Below, one piece after another: positions 35,659 to 44,963 of a stretch of 64,000 bases of DNA. Below the pieces are notes generated by a model. The model did no database searches. It saw nothing but the letters and a program-made list of their open reading frames with translations, and was not told the DNA's origin. The DNA lies in NCBI GenBank assembly GCA_038182865.1, contig CP116226.1, positions 3,162,001 through 3,226,000 on the forward strand. The letters are read 5' to 3'. Each line of letters begins with the position of its first letter. Positions within the stretch are counted from its first letter, which is position 1. A program made the translations under genes and the position numbers. The stretch comes from Microbacterium enclense (GTDB taxonomy: Bacteria; Actinomycetota; Actinomycetes; Actinomycetales; Microbacteriaceae).

Positions 35659-36993
35659 TCAGCGTGCCGGGGCTGCTTCCCGGTACTGGGTCGGTAGGGC
35701 CGGCTCGGACTTGCTGAGAGCGAGCGCGCGCACAGGCAGTTCTTCGCGGACACGTGCGTGGTGCGTGCGTGCCGCCTCGACTCCCGCGGCACCGAGGGCG
35801 GCGGCATCCGGTTCGCCCTCGACCATGAGCGCTACCTGAAGGGCCCGCGCGTCGGGATGCTCGGCCGGGGTCGACAGCTCCTCGAAACCGTCGCTCACCA
35901 CGATGACCTCCGACGTCGCGGTCCCCGCGTCGAGGGTGCGGAATGCGGCCTTCCGGCCGCCGTGCGACGCCTTCTGCGCCGACGCTTTCGCGACCCCCAC
36001 CCACGACCCGTCGGCGGCTTCGCGCGCGACGAGCTTGAAGACGAGGCCCGCGGTCGGCACCCCCGACCCCGTGGCGACCGAGGTTCCCACGCCGTAGGAG
36101 TCGACGGGGGAGGCGGCCAGAGCGGCGAGAGCGTACTCGTCGAGGTCACTCGTGACGGTGATCCGGGTACTCGTGGCGCCGAGTTCGTCGAGCAGTGCCC
36201 GCACCTCGCCCGCGACGATCGGCAGGTCGCCGGAGTCGATGCGGACACCGCCGAGGTCGGGTCCGGCCACGCGCACCGCCGTGCGCACACCCTCGGCGAT
36301 GTCGTAGGTGTCGATCAACAGCGTGGTGCCGGTGCCGAGGGCGTCGATCTGCGAGCGGAAGGCGTCTTCCTCGCTGTCATGCAGGAGTGTCCACGCGTGG
36401 GCGGCGGTTCCCATCGTGGGAACACCCCAGCGTCGGCCCGCCTCCAGATTGCTGGTCGCCGCGAAGCCGGCGATGTAGGCGGCCCGGGCTGCGGCAACCG
36501 CTGCCTCCTCGCTCGCGCGCCGCGATCCCATCTCGGCGAGAGGACGCTCGCCCGCGGCGACGCTCATGCGAGCGGCGGCGGTTGCGACCGCGGAGTCGTA
36601 GTTCAGGATGCTGAGCGCGAGCGTTTCGAGCACTACGGCGTCGGCGAAGCTGCCCTCGATCGTCAGCAGCGGGGAACCGGGGAAGTACAGTTCACCTTCG
36701 CGGTATCCGCTCACCGAGCCCGTGAAACGGTAGTCGGCCAGGTAATCGAGGGTGGTGGCATCCACGATGCGGTTGTCACGCAGGAAACGCAGCTCATCCT
36801 CGCCGAAGCGGAAGTCCTGGATCGCGGCGAGCAGGCGACCCGTGCCCGCGACGACGCCGAATCGTCGCCCACCCGACAGGCGCCTTCCGAACACTTCGAA
36901 CACGCAGCGGCGCGCGGCGGTGCCGTCACGGAGCGCCGCATCGAGCATCGTGAGTTCGTAGCGGTCGGTGTGCAGGGCGGTGCTACGCGTCAT
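35659..36993 (-). CDS. pncB: Nicotinate phosphoribosyltransferase
   Basis: 444 residues, the usual length. The N-terminal TDRYELTMLDAALRDG and the later GVRIDSGDLP (phosphoribosyl/phosphate contacts) with VTSDLDEYAL are diagnostic. Converts nicotinate and PRPP to nicotinate mononucleotide in NAD salvage. Convergent with DUF3039 (24-base gap) and divergent from murI across a 334-base region carrying a repeat element. In mycobacteria pncB likewise neighbours clpS and murI; clpS is absent here. Confidence 0.92.
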   Translation of the reverse strand: MTRSTALHTDRYELTMLDAALRDGTAARRCVFEVFGRRLSGGRRFGVVAGTGRLLAAIQDFRFGEDELRFLRDNRIVDATTLDYLADYRFTGSVSGYREGELYFPGSPLLTIEGSFADAVVLETLALSILNYDSAVATAAARMSVAAGERPLAEMGSRRASEEAAVAAARAAYIAGFAATSNLEAGRRWGVPTMGTAAHAWTLLHDSEEDAFRSQIDALGTGTTLLIDTYDIAEGVRTAVRVAGPDLGGVRIDSGDLPIVAGEVRALLDELGATSTRITVTSDLDEYALAALAASPVDSYGVGTSVATGSGVPTAGLVFKLVAREAADGSWVGVAKASAQKASHGGRKAAFRTLDAGTATSEVIVVSDGFEELSTPAEHPDARALQVALMVEGEPDAAALGAAGVEAARTHHARVREELPVRALALSKSEPALPTQYREAAPAR

Positions 36994-37327
36994 GGCGCCA
37001 GCCTATTGCGGCCCAGGGTGCGTTCCCCGTCGGGCGCACGTGCTTGACAGGGCGATCCGGTTCCGCACTCCGGGGACTCGACGGCACACGCCCGTGATGC
37101 CGGGGCGCCGAGGTGCGGACGGAGCCTCGACTCCGGAGCGCAGCGCGGGAGGCGCGGCAGCACACCGGGCCGAACTCCTGAGATTCCGGCCGCTCAGATC
37201 GGACACGCGCGGGGGACGCGGCCGGATCGACCGTTTTTCAGGAGTTCGGCCCGCGCCGGTGCACCCTCGCGGGCCGAACCGGGCGCTGCCGACAGCCCGT
37301 CCACCCCGGCGGGTAGGCTGGAACTCT
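36994..37327. other. Non-coding divergent region between pncB and murI
   Basis: 334 bases without a supportable gene. It contains the inverted-repeat element at 37166-37253, and a TAGGCT hexamer (37314-37319) eight bases before the murI ATG that is the likely murI -10 box. The pncB-proximal 170 bases are GC-rich with no recognisable motif. Confidence 0.6.
37166..37253. repeat. REP/BIME-like inverted repeat element, copy A
   Basis: 88 bases bounded by a perfect 16-base inverted repeat, CGGGCCGAACTCCTGA (37166-37181) and its complement (37238-37253). Inside is a second perfect inverted repeat CCGGCCGC (37186-37193) and GCGGCCGG (37218-37225). The whole could fold into one branched hairpin in RNA or a cruciform in DNA. 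A second element with the same core, the same internal length (56 bases) and the same polarity lies at 43931-44020. No target-site duplication or transposase is evident. Confidence 0.7.
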
Positions 37328-38146
37328 ATGAATGACGCGCCGATCGGGATCTTCGACTCGGGAGTCGGCGGCCTCACCGTCGCCCGGGCCGTGTCTCAGC
37401 AGCTTCCACGCGAGTCGATCCTCTACATCGGCGACACCGCCCGCTCTCCGTACGGGCCGAAACCCATCGCCGATGTGCGACGGTACTCGCTCGAGGTGCT
37501 CGACACCCTCGTCGAGCAGGGCGTGAAAATGCTCGTCATCGCGTGCAACACCGCCTCGGCGGCCATGCTGCGCGACGCCCGCGAGCGCTACGACGTCCCG
37601 GTGGTCGAGGTCATCGGCCCCGCGGTCCGCACAGCGATGTCGACCACGCGCAACGGTCGTATCGGCGTGATCGGCACGGTGGGCACCATCGGTTCGCGCG
37701 CCTACCAGGACATGCTCGAGGTCAACGAGCGCCTCACGGTCTTCGCCGAGGCCTGTCCGCGCTTCGTCGAGTTCGTCGAGGCGGGGGTCACCGATTCTCC
37801 CGAGGTGCTCGCCACGGCCGAGCAGTATCTCGCCCCGCTTCGTCACGCCGGCGTCGATACCCTCGTGCTCGGCTGCACGCACTATCCGTTCCTCGAGGGC
37901 GCGATCAGCTACGTCATGGGACCCGACGTCAGTCTCGTGTCGAGCGACAGCGAGACCGCGAAGGACGTCTACCGCCAGCTGGTCTCCCGTGACCTGCTCG
38001 CGGGGCCGGATGCCGCGGCATCCCACCGCTACGAAGCCACCGGCTCCTCGGCCGACGATTTCCTGCGCCTCGCCCACCGCCTCATGGGTCGCGAGGTGCG
38101 CGAGGTGCAGCTCGTGCAGACCGGCGCCATCGACCTGCCGCGCTGA
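37328..38146 (+). CDS. murI: Glutamate racemase
   Basis: 272 residues. Both catalytic cysteines are present: Cys73 in VIACNTASA and Cys183 in LGCTHYPF; N-terminal IGIFDSGVGGLTV and GDTARSPYG are family signatures. Converts L-glutamate to D-glutamate for peptidoglycan. First gene of a murI-rph-rdgB run; weak ribosome binding site, TAGGCT eight bases before the ATG. Confidence 0.96.
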   Translation: MNDAPIGIFDSGVGGLTVARAVSQQLPRESILYIGDTARSPYGPKPIADVRRYSLEVLDTLVEQGVKMLVIACNTASAAMLRDARERYDVPVVEVIGPAVRTAMSTTRNGRIGVIGTVGTIGSRAYQDMLEVNERLTVFAEACPRFVEFVEAGVTDSPEVLATAEQYLAPLRHAGVDTLVLGCTHYPFLEGAISYVMGPDVSLVSSDSETAKDVYRQLVSRDLLAGPDAAASHRYEATGSSADDFLRLAHRLMGREVREVQLVQTGAIDLPR

Positions 38147-38182
38147 GGCGCGGCATCCATTTCTCGTTCCCCTGGAGGATCC

Positions 38183-38908
38183 ATGACCCGCAAAGACGGT
38201 CGCACCACTGACCAGCTCCGCCCCGTGACCATCGAGCGCGGGTGGTCGGCGCATGCCGAGGGCTCGGCGCTGATCACGTTCGGCGGTACGAAGGTGCTCT
38301 GCACCGCGTCGTTCACCAACGGCGTCCCGCGGTGGTTGGCCGGTAAGGGCAAGGGGTGGGTCACCGCCGAGTACGCGATGCTCCCGCGCGCGACGAACAG
38401 CCGCAACGACCGCGAGAGCATCAAGGGCAAGGTCGGAGGCCGCACGCACGAGATCTCGCGCCTGATCGGCCGGGCGCTGCGCGCTGTCGTCGACACCAAG
38501 GCGCTCGGCGAGAACACGATCGTCATCGACTGCGACGTGCTACAGGCGGATGGCGGCACCCGCACCGCGGCCATCACGGGCGCGTACGTGGCCCTGGCGG
38601 ATGCCATCGCCTGGGGCCGCGAGAAGAAGTTCATCGCGCAGCGGTCCGAGGTTCTCATCGACTCGGTGTCGGCCGTCTCCGTGGGCATCATCGACGGCGA
38701 GCCGATGCTCGACCTCGCCTACGTCGAGGACGTGCGCGCGGAGACCGATATGAACGTCGTCGTCACCGGTCGCGGGCTGTTCGTCGAGGTGCAGGGAACG
38801 GCCGAGGGCGCGCCCTTCGACAAGAGCGAGCTCGACCGCCTGCTCGAACTCGGCGTGAACGGCTGCGCCGAACTCCGTGGCCTCCAGGCCGCTGCTCTCG
38901 AGGGCTGA
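38183..38908 (+). CDS. rph: Ribonuclease PH
   Basis: 241 residues, full length. RKDGRTTDQLRPV at the start and AEYAMLPRATNSRNDRE in the middle hold the phosphate- and RNA-contacting arginines; DCDVLQADGGTRTA follows. Trims tRNA 3' ends by phosphorolysis, which matters here because none of the tRNA genes in the window encodes CCA. TGGAGG precedes the ATG. One base separates its stop from rdgB. Confidence 0.96.
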   Translation: MTRKDGRTTDQLRPVTIERGWSAHAEGSALITFGGTKVLCTASFTNGVPRWLAGKGKGWVTAEYAMLPRATNSRNDRESIKGKVGGRTHEISRLIGRALRAVVDTKALGENTIVIDCDVLQADGGTRTAAITGAYVALADAIAWGREKKFIAQRSEVLIDSVSAVSVGIIDGEPMLDLAYVEDVRAETDMNVVVTGRGLFVEVQGTAEGAPFDKSELDRLLELGVNGCAELRGLQAAALEG

Positions 38909-38909
38909 G

Positions 38910-39506
38910 ATGAAGCGCGTCGTCCTGGCCACCCACAACCCGCACAAGGTCGAGGAGTTCCAGGCGATTGTCGCCGAGGTCCGCCCAGATCTCGAGGTCG
39001 TCGGCTACGACGGTCCCGAACCCGTCGAAGACGGCGTGACCTTCGCGGCCAACGCGCTGATCAAAGCGCGGGCAGCCGCGGCGCACACGGGCTTGCCGGC
39101 CCTCGCCGACGATTCGGGTGTCGCCGTCGATGTTCTGGGCGGCTCGCCGGGGGTCTTCTCGGCGTACTGGGCCGGACACAAGAAGGACGCGACGGCCAAT
39201 CTCGAATTGCTGCTCGACCAGCTTTCCGACGTCGCCGACCCGCACCGCACCGCGCAGTTCGTCTCGGTGATCGCTCTCGTGCGCCCCGACGGCCGTGCAG
39301 ACACCGTCGAGGGGCGCTGGCCCGGACGCTTGGCGACCGCCCCGGCAGGCCCGGGCGGATTCGGGTACGACCCGATCTTCATCCCCGACGGGCAATCCGC
39401 GTCCGACGAGCGGACCGTCGGCGAGTGGACCGCTGCCGAGAAGAACGCGCAGTCGCATCGCGCGAGGGCATTCCGTAACCTGACGCCCCTCTTGCAGAAA
39501 CTGTGA
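38910..39506 (+). CDS. rdgB: RdgB/HAM1 family XTP/dITP diphosphatase
   Basis: 198 residues from the ATG at 38910, one base after the rph stop (TGA-G-ATG). THNPHKVEEF near the start, LADDSGVAVD and GSPGVFSAYWAG in the middle, GFGYDPIF and the C-terminal SHRARAF are the conserved purine- and metal-binding elements. Hydrolyses ITP, dITP and XTP to the monophosphates, cleaning the nucleotide pool. Confidence 0.94.
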   Translation: MKRVVLATHNPHKVEEFQAIVAEVRPDLEVVGYDGPEPVEDGVTFAANALIKARAAAAHTGLPALADDSGVAVDVLGGSPGVFSAYWAGHKKDATANLELLLDQLSDVADPHRTAQFVSVIALVRPDGRADTVEGRWPGRLATAPAGPGGFGYDPIFIPDGQSASDERTVGEWTAAEKNAQSHRARAFRNLTPLLQKL

Positions 39507-39524
39507 GCCTGTAAGAAGGGAGGC

Positions 39525-40343
39525 GTGAAGCCCCTTCCTTCGGTGTCGATCATCGTCCCCGCCTTCAACGAGGAGGCGGTGATCGCGCGCTGCCTCGCGG
39601 CGATCGTGGGGCAGACGGTGCCCGCGGCGGAGGTGCTCGTCGTCGACAACCGCTCGACGGACGGCACACGCGAGGTCGTTCGGCGGTTCATCGCAGATCA
39701 CCCGGACGCCGGCATCCGACTTCTCCGTCAGGATGACCGTCAGGGTCTGGTGCCGACCCGCAACGCGGGAATGGATGCCGCCACCGGTGAGGTGCTCGGC
39801 CGCATCGACGCCGACACCGCGCTCAAGCCCGATTGGGTGGCCCAGGTCGCTCGCGCGTTCGCCTCGGGAGAGATCGACGCTGTCTCCGGCCCCGTCGAGT
39901 ATTACGACCTCCCGCTGCGGGCGACCGGACAGCAGGTCGACGACGCGTTGCGCCGCCTCCAGGTTCGCCTCGCCGGCGATTTCGTGTTCCTGTTCGGCAG
40001 CAACATGGCCGTCCGGGCGGTCTCCTGGCGCGACGTGCGGGAGTTCCTCTGCGACGACGAGGACGACGTCATGCACGAAGACCTCGACATCGCGGTCCAC
40101 CTCGCCCTCGGCGGACATCGCATCGCGTATCGCTCCGCGATGGTCGCCGGGATGTCGGCGCGACGCCTCGACGATCGCCCCCGAGACTTCCGTCGTTACG
40201 TCGACCGTTTCGAGAACACGTACTCCGCGCACGGGATCCGCGACATGCGGTTACGCGCGCCGATGGCGGTCTTCCTCGGGGTGTACCCCGCGCTGCACGC
40301 GCACCGGCGCATCCAGGCGCAGCTCGCGGGCCTTCGACGCTGA
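39525..40343 (+). CDS. Glycosyltransferase family 2
   Basis: 272 residues, one GT-A domain without clear membrane helices. VSIIVPAFNEEAVIARC at the start, VVDNRSTDGT for nucleotide-sugar binding, GRIDADTALKPDW with the DxD metal site, and EDLDIAVHLALGGH for acceptor binding. AGGGAGG precedes the GTG start. It follows rdgB by 18 bases, so it may be the last gene of that run. Acceptor unknown. Confidence 0.85.
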   Translation: MKPLPSVSIIVPAFNEEAVIARCLAAIVGQTVPAAEVLVVDNRSTDGTREVVRRFIADHPDAGIRLLRQDDRQGLVPTRNAGMDAATGEVLGRIDADTALKPDWVAQVARAFASGEIDAVSGPVEYYDLPLRATGQQVDDALRRLQVRLAGDFVFLFGSNMAVRAVSWRDVREFLCDDEDDVMHEDLDIAVHLALGGHRIAYRSAMVAGMSARRLDDRPRDFRRYVDRFENTYSAHGIRDMRLRAPMAVFLGVYPALHAHRRIQAQLAGLRR

Positions 40344-40424
40344 AGGGCGAGAGCGACACCCGTTCTCATTCCCGACTACGGCGAAACCGCGCGAGCCCAC
40401 CTGTGCCCCGCCTAGCCTGGAGCC

Positions 40425-41342
40425 ATGCACGATCACGCCCCTGCCGGCGGCATCCGGGATGCCAGCAACCGGCGCCTTCTCGCCACGGCCCTGACGCTCA
40501 CGGCGTCGGTGATGGTCGTGCAGATCGTCGGGGCGATCCTGTCGGGCTCCCTCGCCCTCCTCGCCGACGCGGCGCATATGTTCACGGACGCCGCGGCCCT
40601 CGTCGTCGCGCTGATCGCCACGGCCATCGCCTCGCGCCCCGCCGACGACCGCCGCACGTTCGGCTACCAGCGCGCAGAGGTCCTCGGTGCTCTCGCGAAC
40701 GCCGTCATCCTGATCGTGCTGTGCGCGTGGGTGGGCTTCGAGGCCGTTCAGCGCCTTCTCGTGCCGGCCGAGGCCGAGGTCGAGGGCGGCCTCATGCTCG
40801 TCGTGGCCGCGGTGGGCATGGTCGCCAACGCGATCTCGATGTGGCTGCTGGGGCGCGCGCAGAAGCGCAGTATCAACGTGCGAGGGGCATATCTCGAGGT
40901 ACTTGGTGATCTCGTGGGATCGGTCGCGGTCATCATCGCGGCGATCGTCATCGTGACGACGGGTTTCACGCAGGCGGATGCCATCGCCTCGCTGCTCATC
41001 GCGGTGCTCATCGTCCCGCGGGCGATCGGGTTGATGCGCGAGGTCGTCGTCGTGCTGACGGAGTCGGCGCCCGTCGACGTGCAGGTCGCCGAGATTCGAG
41101 AGCACCTGCGCGGGACCGACGGCGTCATCGACGTCCACGACGTCCACGTCTGGCAGCTCACCCGTGGAGCGCCGGTGTTCAGCGCGCACGTGATCGTGGA
41201 GGACGCGGCGATGACCGACGGCCGCGCGGCACGCATCCTCGAGAGCCTCCAGGGCTGTCTCGCCGACCATTTCGACGTGGAGCACTCGACGTTCCAGCTC
41301 GAGCCGGTCGGTCACGTCGAGCACGACACGCACCACGCGTAG
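40425..41342 (+). CDS. Cation diffusion facilitator (CzcD/ZitB-like)
   Basis: 305 residues with six membrane helices. Metal-binding helices carry DAAHMFTDAAA (helix II) and VLGDLVGSV (helix V). The cytoplasmic domain (from about 215) includes DVHDVHVWQLT and ends in a His-rich tail HVEHDTHHA. Exports Zn, Cd or Co by proton antiport. The ATG lies six bases after TAGCCT (40413-40418), so the message is probably leaderless. Confidence 0.9.
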   Translation: MHDHAPAGGIRDASNRRLLATALTLTASVMVVQIVGAILSGSLALLADAAHMFTDAAALVVALIATAIASRPADDRRTFGYQRAEVLGALANAVILIVLCAWVGFEAVQRLLVPAEAEVEGGLMLVVAAVGMVANAISMWLLGRAQKRSINVRGAYLEVLGDLVGSVAVIIAAIVIVTTGFTQADAIASLLIAVLIVPRAIGLMREVVVVLTESAPVDVQVAEIREHLRGTDGVIDVHDVHVWQLTRGAPVFSAHVIVEDAAMTDGRAARILESLQGCLADHFDVEHSTFQLEPVGHVEHDTHHA

Positions 41343-41421
41343 CGCGGGGCCGGGCCACGCCCTCGCGTTTCGCCGGAGGCTGCGGCGGGCGTGCGTCCGC
41401 GCTGCGGGCGCGGGCGGGGCG

Positions 41422-43875
41422 TCAGCTCTCGCGAACGACCTCACTGGGGTCCTTGTCGGGGCGAAGCCCCCGCCAGCGGGCTTGACGAAGGATGCCACCG
41501 GGCGTGAACTCCGCGAACTCCACCTCGGCCACGAGCTCGGGGCGGACCCACACGGCATCGCGGGCGTCGGCCGCGGGCACGCCCACGAACGGGTCGACGG
41601 CGCTGCCGAGGGGACCGAGCAGGTCGGTGAGCTTCGCGAGCGTCTGCTCGCCGAAGCCCGAACCGACGCGACCGGCGTACTGGAGACCGTCCGCTCCGGG
41701 GACGCCCACCAGGAGCGACCCGATGGTGCCTGCGCGATTGCCCTTGCCCGGCCGGACCCCGCCGATCACGACCTCCTGGGTCCGCGAATGCTTGACCTTC
41801 AGCCACGATTCCGACCGCTCGCCACGACGATACGTCGATTCGGGGTCTTTCACGACGACCCCCTCGAGGCCGAACCGGCCACTGGTGGCGACGCCGGCTT
41901 CGACGTCGTCGAAGACGGGGGGAACGACGACCGGGGCCGTGGCACCCTCCGCGAGGGCTTCGAGGATGCCGCGCCGCTCGATCAACGGCAGGGATGCCAC
42001 GTCGCGATCACCCACGCGCAGGACGTCGAAGAGGTAGAGCTGCACGGGGGTGCGCCGTGCTTCGCGCTCGATCTCTCGGGGTTGCGCGAGGTTCATCCGT
42101 TTCTGCAGCAGGGGGAAGCTCGGTCGGCCCTGCGGGTCGAGGGCGACGATCTCGCCGTCGAGGATCGCGGGATCGGATCCCAGCTCGAGATCGACCGCGG
42201 TCAGCTCGGGATAGGTCGCGGTCAGGTCGTTGCCGTTGCGGGAGCGCAGGCGGAGCCGCTCGCCGTCCCAGAGACCGATACCCCGGATGCCGTCCCACTT
42301 CATCTCCACCCACGCGCGGCCCCAGCGCTCGGCGGCGTCTCGAGCGAGGCCCGGGGTGGTCGAGATCGCCAGCATCGGGCGGAGGTCAGGGGTCGACGCG
42401 GCGCGCGCCGTCGCCGCCTCGGTCGACGGTACGGGGGACGCGGACCGTACCGTCGACACCGTCGCCCCGTGGTCGAGGGGGACGACGGGCTGCCCGTCGC
42501 TCTGCAGGCGGCCCGAGGCATCCGTCTTCATGCGGTGCAGCAGCCACTGCGACTTCTCGCCGCGTCCCTCCGTGCGGATGAGAGCAAGGCGCACCCGGCC
42601 GAGAGGGCCGTCGGGCCGCCCCTCGAAGGTCGCGATCACCTCGTCGTCGCGCCACTTCTCGAGTTCGTAGGTTCCGGTGTCCCAGACGGTCATGACGCCG
42701 GCGCCGTACTCTCCGCGCGGGATCTCACCGGCGAAGTCGAGATACTGCATGGGGTGGTCCTCGGTCATGACGGCGAGACTGTTCTTCGCGGTCGTCGCGG
42801 GAACGCCCTTCGGGACGGCCCAGCTCACCAGGACGCCATCGTGTTCGAGGCGCAGGTCCCAATGCAGGCGCGAGGCGTGATGCTCCTGGATGACGAAGCG
42901 GGGGAGACCTTCCGGAGGGGACGCGCCGTGGGGAGCCTCGGGGACGGGCTCGGGGGTCCTACCCGGTGTGCGCTTCGAGATGTAGGCGCGAAGAGGGTCG
43001 GAGTCGCGCTCGACCGGGGCGAGGGGATCGCCCACCCGCTCGAGGACCTCGGAGAAGAGCAGGTGGCGCAGAACCGGATCGTCGAGCTCGTCCCACGTGC
43101 GGGGAGCCGCGACGGTGGGCTGGGCGCGCCCGCGTAGCGAGTACGGCGCGATCGTCGTCTTGGAGCCGTTGTTCTGGCTCCAGTCGATGAAGACCTTGCC
43201 CGGGCGTGCGGCCTTGGACATCTGACTCACGACGAGATCGGGGTGGTCGGCTTCAATCGCGCGCGCGAGCTCTTTCGCGACCGCGCTGGCTCCGTCGCTG
43301 GAGTGACGGCCGTCGAGGTGGGCGTACAGGTGGATGCCCTTGCTGCCACTGGTCACCGGGAAGGGCTCGAGACCGATGTCCTGGAGGATCGCCCGAGCCC
43401 ATCGGGCGACCTCCGCGCATTCGGCGAGACCGACGCCCGGACCGGGATCGAGATCGAGGACGAGACGATCAGGGTTCTTCCGTTCGCCACCGGGGGAGAA
43501 CCGCCACTGAGGGACGTGGAGCTCGAGGCTGGCGACCTGGGCGAGGTAGACGAGGGACGGGAGGTCGTCGACGAGTGGGTAGTCCTTGGCGCCCGAGGAG
43601 TGATCGATCGGGAACCGCCGCACCCACGCCGGCGCCCCCGGCTCGAGCGCCTTCGCGAAGAACGGCTCGCCGGGCTCCGTTTCGGTGCCCACCCCGTCGG
43701 GCCAGCGTTTGCGTGTGACGGGACGATCGGCGACGTGGGGAAGAAGGCGCGGCGCGATGCGCGAGTAGTAGTCGATCACCTCGCCCTTGGTTGTTCCCGT
43801 TTCGGGGTAGAGCACCTTGTCGAGATTCGACAGGCGCAGGCGGCGCCCACCGATGCGCACCGTCTGTTCCACCAT
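41422..43875 (-). CDS. ligD: Multifunctional ATP-dependent DNA ligase LigD
   Basis: 817 residues in the order polymerase/primase (about 1-290; LDLDPGPGVGL and SGSKGIHLYAHLDG), 3'-phosphoesterase (about 320-470; EHHASRLHWDLRLEHDG), ligase (about 500-817; nucleophile Lys526 in EMKWDGIRG, then SRNGNDLT and the OB-fold tail). This Pol-PE-Lig order is that of mycobacterial LigD. It partners Ku in non-homologous end joining. Divergent from ku, with a repeat element in the shared promoter region. Confidence 0.96.
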   Translation of the reverse strand: MVEQTVRIGGRRLRLSNLDKVLYPETGTTKGEVIDYYSRIAPRLLPHVADRPVTRKRWPDGVGTETEPGEPFFAKALEPGAPAWVRRFPIDHSSGAKDYPLVDDLPSLVYLAQVASLELHVPQWRFSPGGERKNPDRLVLDLDPGPGVGLAECAEVARWARAILQDIGLEPFPVTSGSKGIHLYAHLDGRHSSDGASAVAKELARAIEADHPDLVVSQMSKAARPGKVFIDWSQNNGSKTTIAPYSLRGRAQPTVAAPRTWDELDDPVLRHLLFSEVLERVGDPLAPVERDSDPLRAYISKRTPGRTPEPVPEAPHGASPPEGLPRFVIQEHHASRLHWDLRLEHDGVLVSWAVPKGVPATTAKNSLAVMTEDHPMQYLDFAGEIPRGEYGAGVMTVWDTGTYELEKWRDDEVIATFEGRPDGPLGRVRLALIRTEGRGEKSQWLLHRMKTDASGRLQSDGQPVVPLDHGATVSTVRSASPVPSTEAATARAASTPDLRPMLAISTTPGLARDAAERWGRAWVEMKWDGIRGIGLWDGERLRLRSRNGNDLTATYPELTAVDLELGSDPAILDGEIVALDPQGRPSFPLLQKRMNLAQPREIEREARRTPVQLYLFDVLRVGDRDVASLPLIERRGILEALAEGATAPVVVPPVFDDVEAGVATSGRFGLEGVVVKDPESTYRRGERSESWLKVKHSRTQEVVIGGVRPGKGNRAGTIGSLLVGVPGADGLQYAGRVGSGFGEQTLAKLTDLLGPLGSAVDPFVGVPAADARDAVWVRPELVAEVEFAEFTPGGILRQARWRGLRPDKDPSEVVRES

Positions 43876-43930
43876 CGCCCCAGCGTAGAGCGCGAGAGGT
43901 GCCGGATACCGAGGGGGTTGCGCCCGCCGG

Positions 43931-44020
43931 GCGTGCGAAACTCCTGAGCTTCGGGGCCACGCCGGGCCAGCCGCTATCCGGATGCGCGACGTCGGCCGAT
44001 TGTTCAGGAGTTTCGCGCGC
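43931..44020. repeat. REP/BIME-like inverted repeat element, copy B
   Basis: 90 bases bounded by GCGTGCGAAACTCCTGA (43931-43947) and TCAGGAGTTTCGCGCGC (44004-44020), complementary over 17 positions with a single T opposite G, which would still pair in RNA. Core and 56-base interior length match copy A; interior sequence differs, apart from TTC/GG near the left and CGGCCGAT-like sequence near the right. It fills much of the 218-base ligD-ku gap. Confidence 0.7.
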
Positions 44021-44093
44021 GGTTCGACGAAAGGGGCGGTGGCCGACGCGCAAGGGTCTCGGCATCCCCTGTCTTTCGGTGTTCACTGGTGCC

Positions 44094-44945
44094 ATGCGAT
44101 CGATCTGGAAGGGCGCTCTGACGTTCGGCCTCGTCAACGTGCCCGTCAAGGTGTACTCGGCGACCGAAGACCACGACGTCTCGCTGCATCAGGTGCACAA
44201 CAAGGACGGCGGGCGTATCCGCTACCAGCGGATCTGCGAGATCGACGGCGAAGTCGTGCCGTACAGCGACATCGACCGCGCCTACGACGATGGCGAGCAG
44301 ACCGTCGTCCTCACCAAGGACGACCTCGCGTCGCTGCCGAGCGAGCGCAGTCGGGAGATCGAGGTCGTCGAGTTCGTGCCGAGCGACCAGGTCGATCTGC
44401 TGACGCTCGACAAGGCCTACTACCTGGAGCCCGACTCGTCCTCGCCCAAGGCCTACGTGCTCCTGCGCAAGACCCTGGAACAGACCGATCGCACCGCGAT
44501 CGTGCGTTTCTCGCTGCGCCAGAAGACCCGGCTCGCCGCCCTTCGCGTGCGCGACGATGTGCTCGTGCTGCAGACCTTGCTCTGGGCCGACGAGGTGCGC
44601 GAGGCGGCGTTCCCGGCGCTGGAGGAGAGTGTGCGCATCTCCGCGAAGGAGTTGGAGATGTCGGCATCCCTCGTCGAGAGCTTCTCGAAGGATTTCGACC
44701 CCGAGGAGTTCACCGACGAGTACCAGGAGGAGCTCCGCACCCTCATCGACGCCAAGCTCGAGCAGGGCGACGCGATCGACACCGACGCGACCTTCGGGAA
44801 GCAGGAGGAGGAAGACGGGGGAGAGGTCATCGACCTCATGGAGGCGCTCCGCGCGAGCGTCGAGCGCAGCAGGGCCGCCCGGTCGGAGAAGGACGAACCC
44901 GAGAAGAAGGCTCCCGCGAAGAAGAAGAGCTCGAAGGCGTCCTGA
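44094..44945 (+). CDS. ku: Ku protein (NHEJ end-binding)
   Basis: 283 residues: a complete bacterial Ku core starting SIWKGALTFGLVNVPVKVYSA with RYQRICEIDGEVV, followed by a short acidic linker and a Lys-rich tail (KKAPAKKKSSKAS) that in other bacteria contacts DNA and modulates LigD. Homodimer threading onto double-strand ends. The upstream gap has TTCACT six bases before the ATG and no strong ribosome binding site, so a leaderless start is possible. Confidence 0.95.
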   Translation: MRSIWKGALTFGLVNVPVKVYSATEDHDVSLHQVHNKDGGRIRYQRICEIDGEVVPYSDIDRAYDDGEQTVVLTKDDLASLPSERSREIEVVEFVPSDQVDLLTLDKAYYLEPDSSSPKAYVLLRKTLEQTDRTAIVRFSLRQKTRLAALRVRDDVLVLQTLLWADEVREAAFPALEESVRISAKELEMSASLVESFSKDFDPEEFTDEYQEELRTLIDAKLEQGDAIDTDATFGKQEEEDGGEVIDLMEALRASVERSRAARSEKDEPEKKAPAKKKSSKAS

Positions 44946-44963
44946 CCGGCCCGCCGGTGGGGC

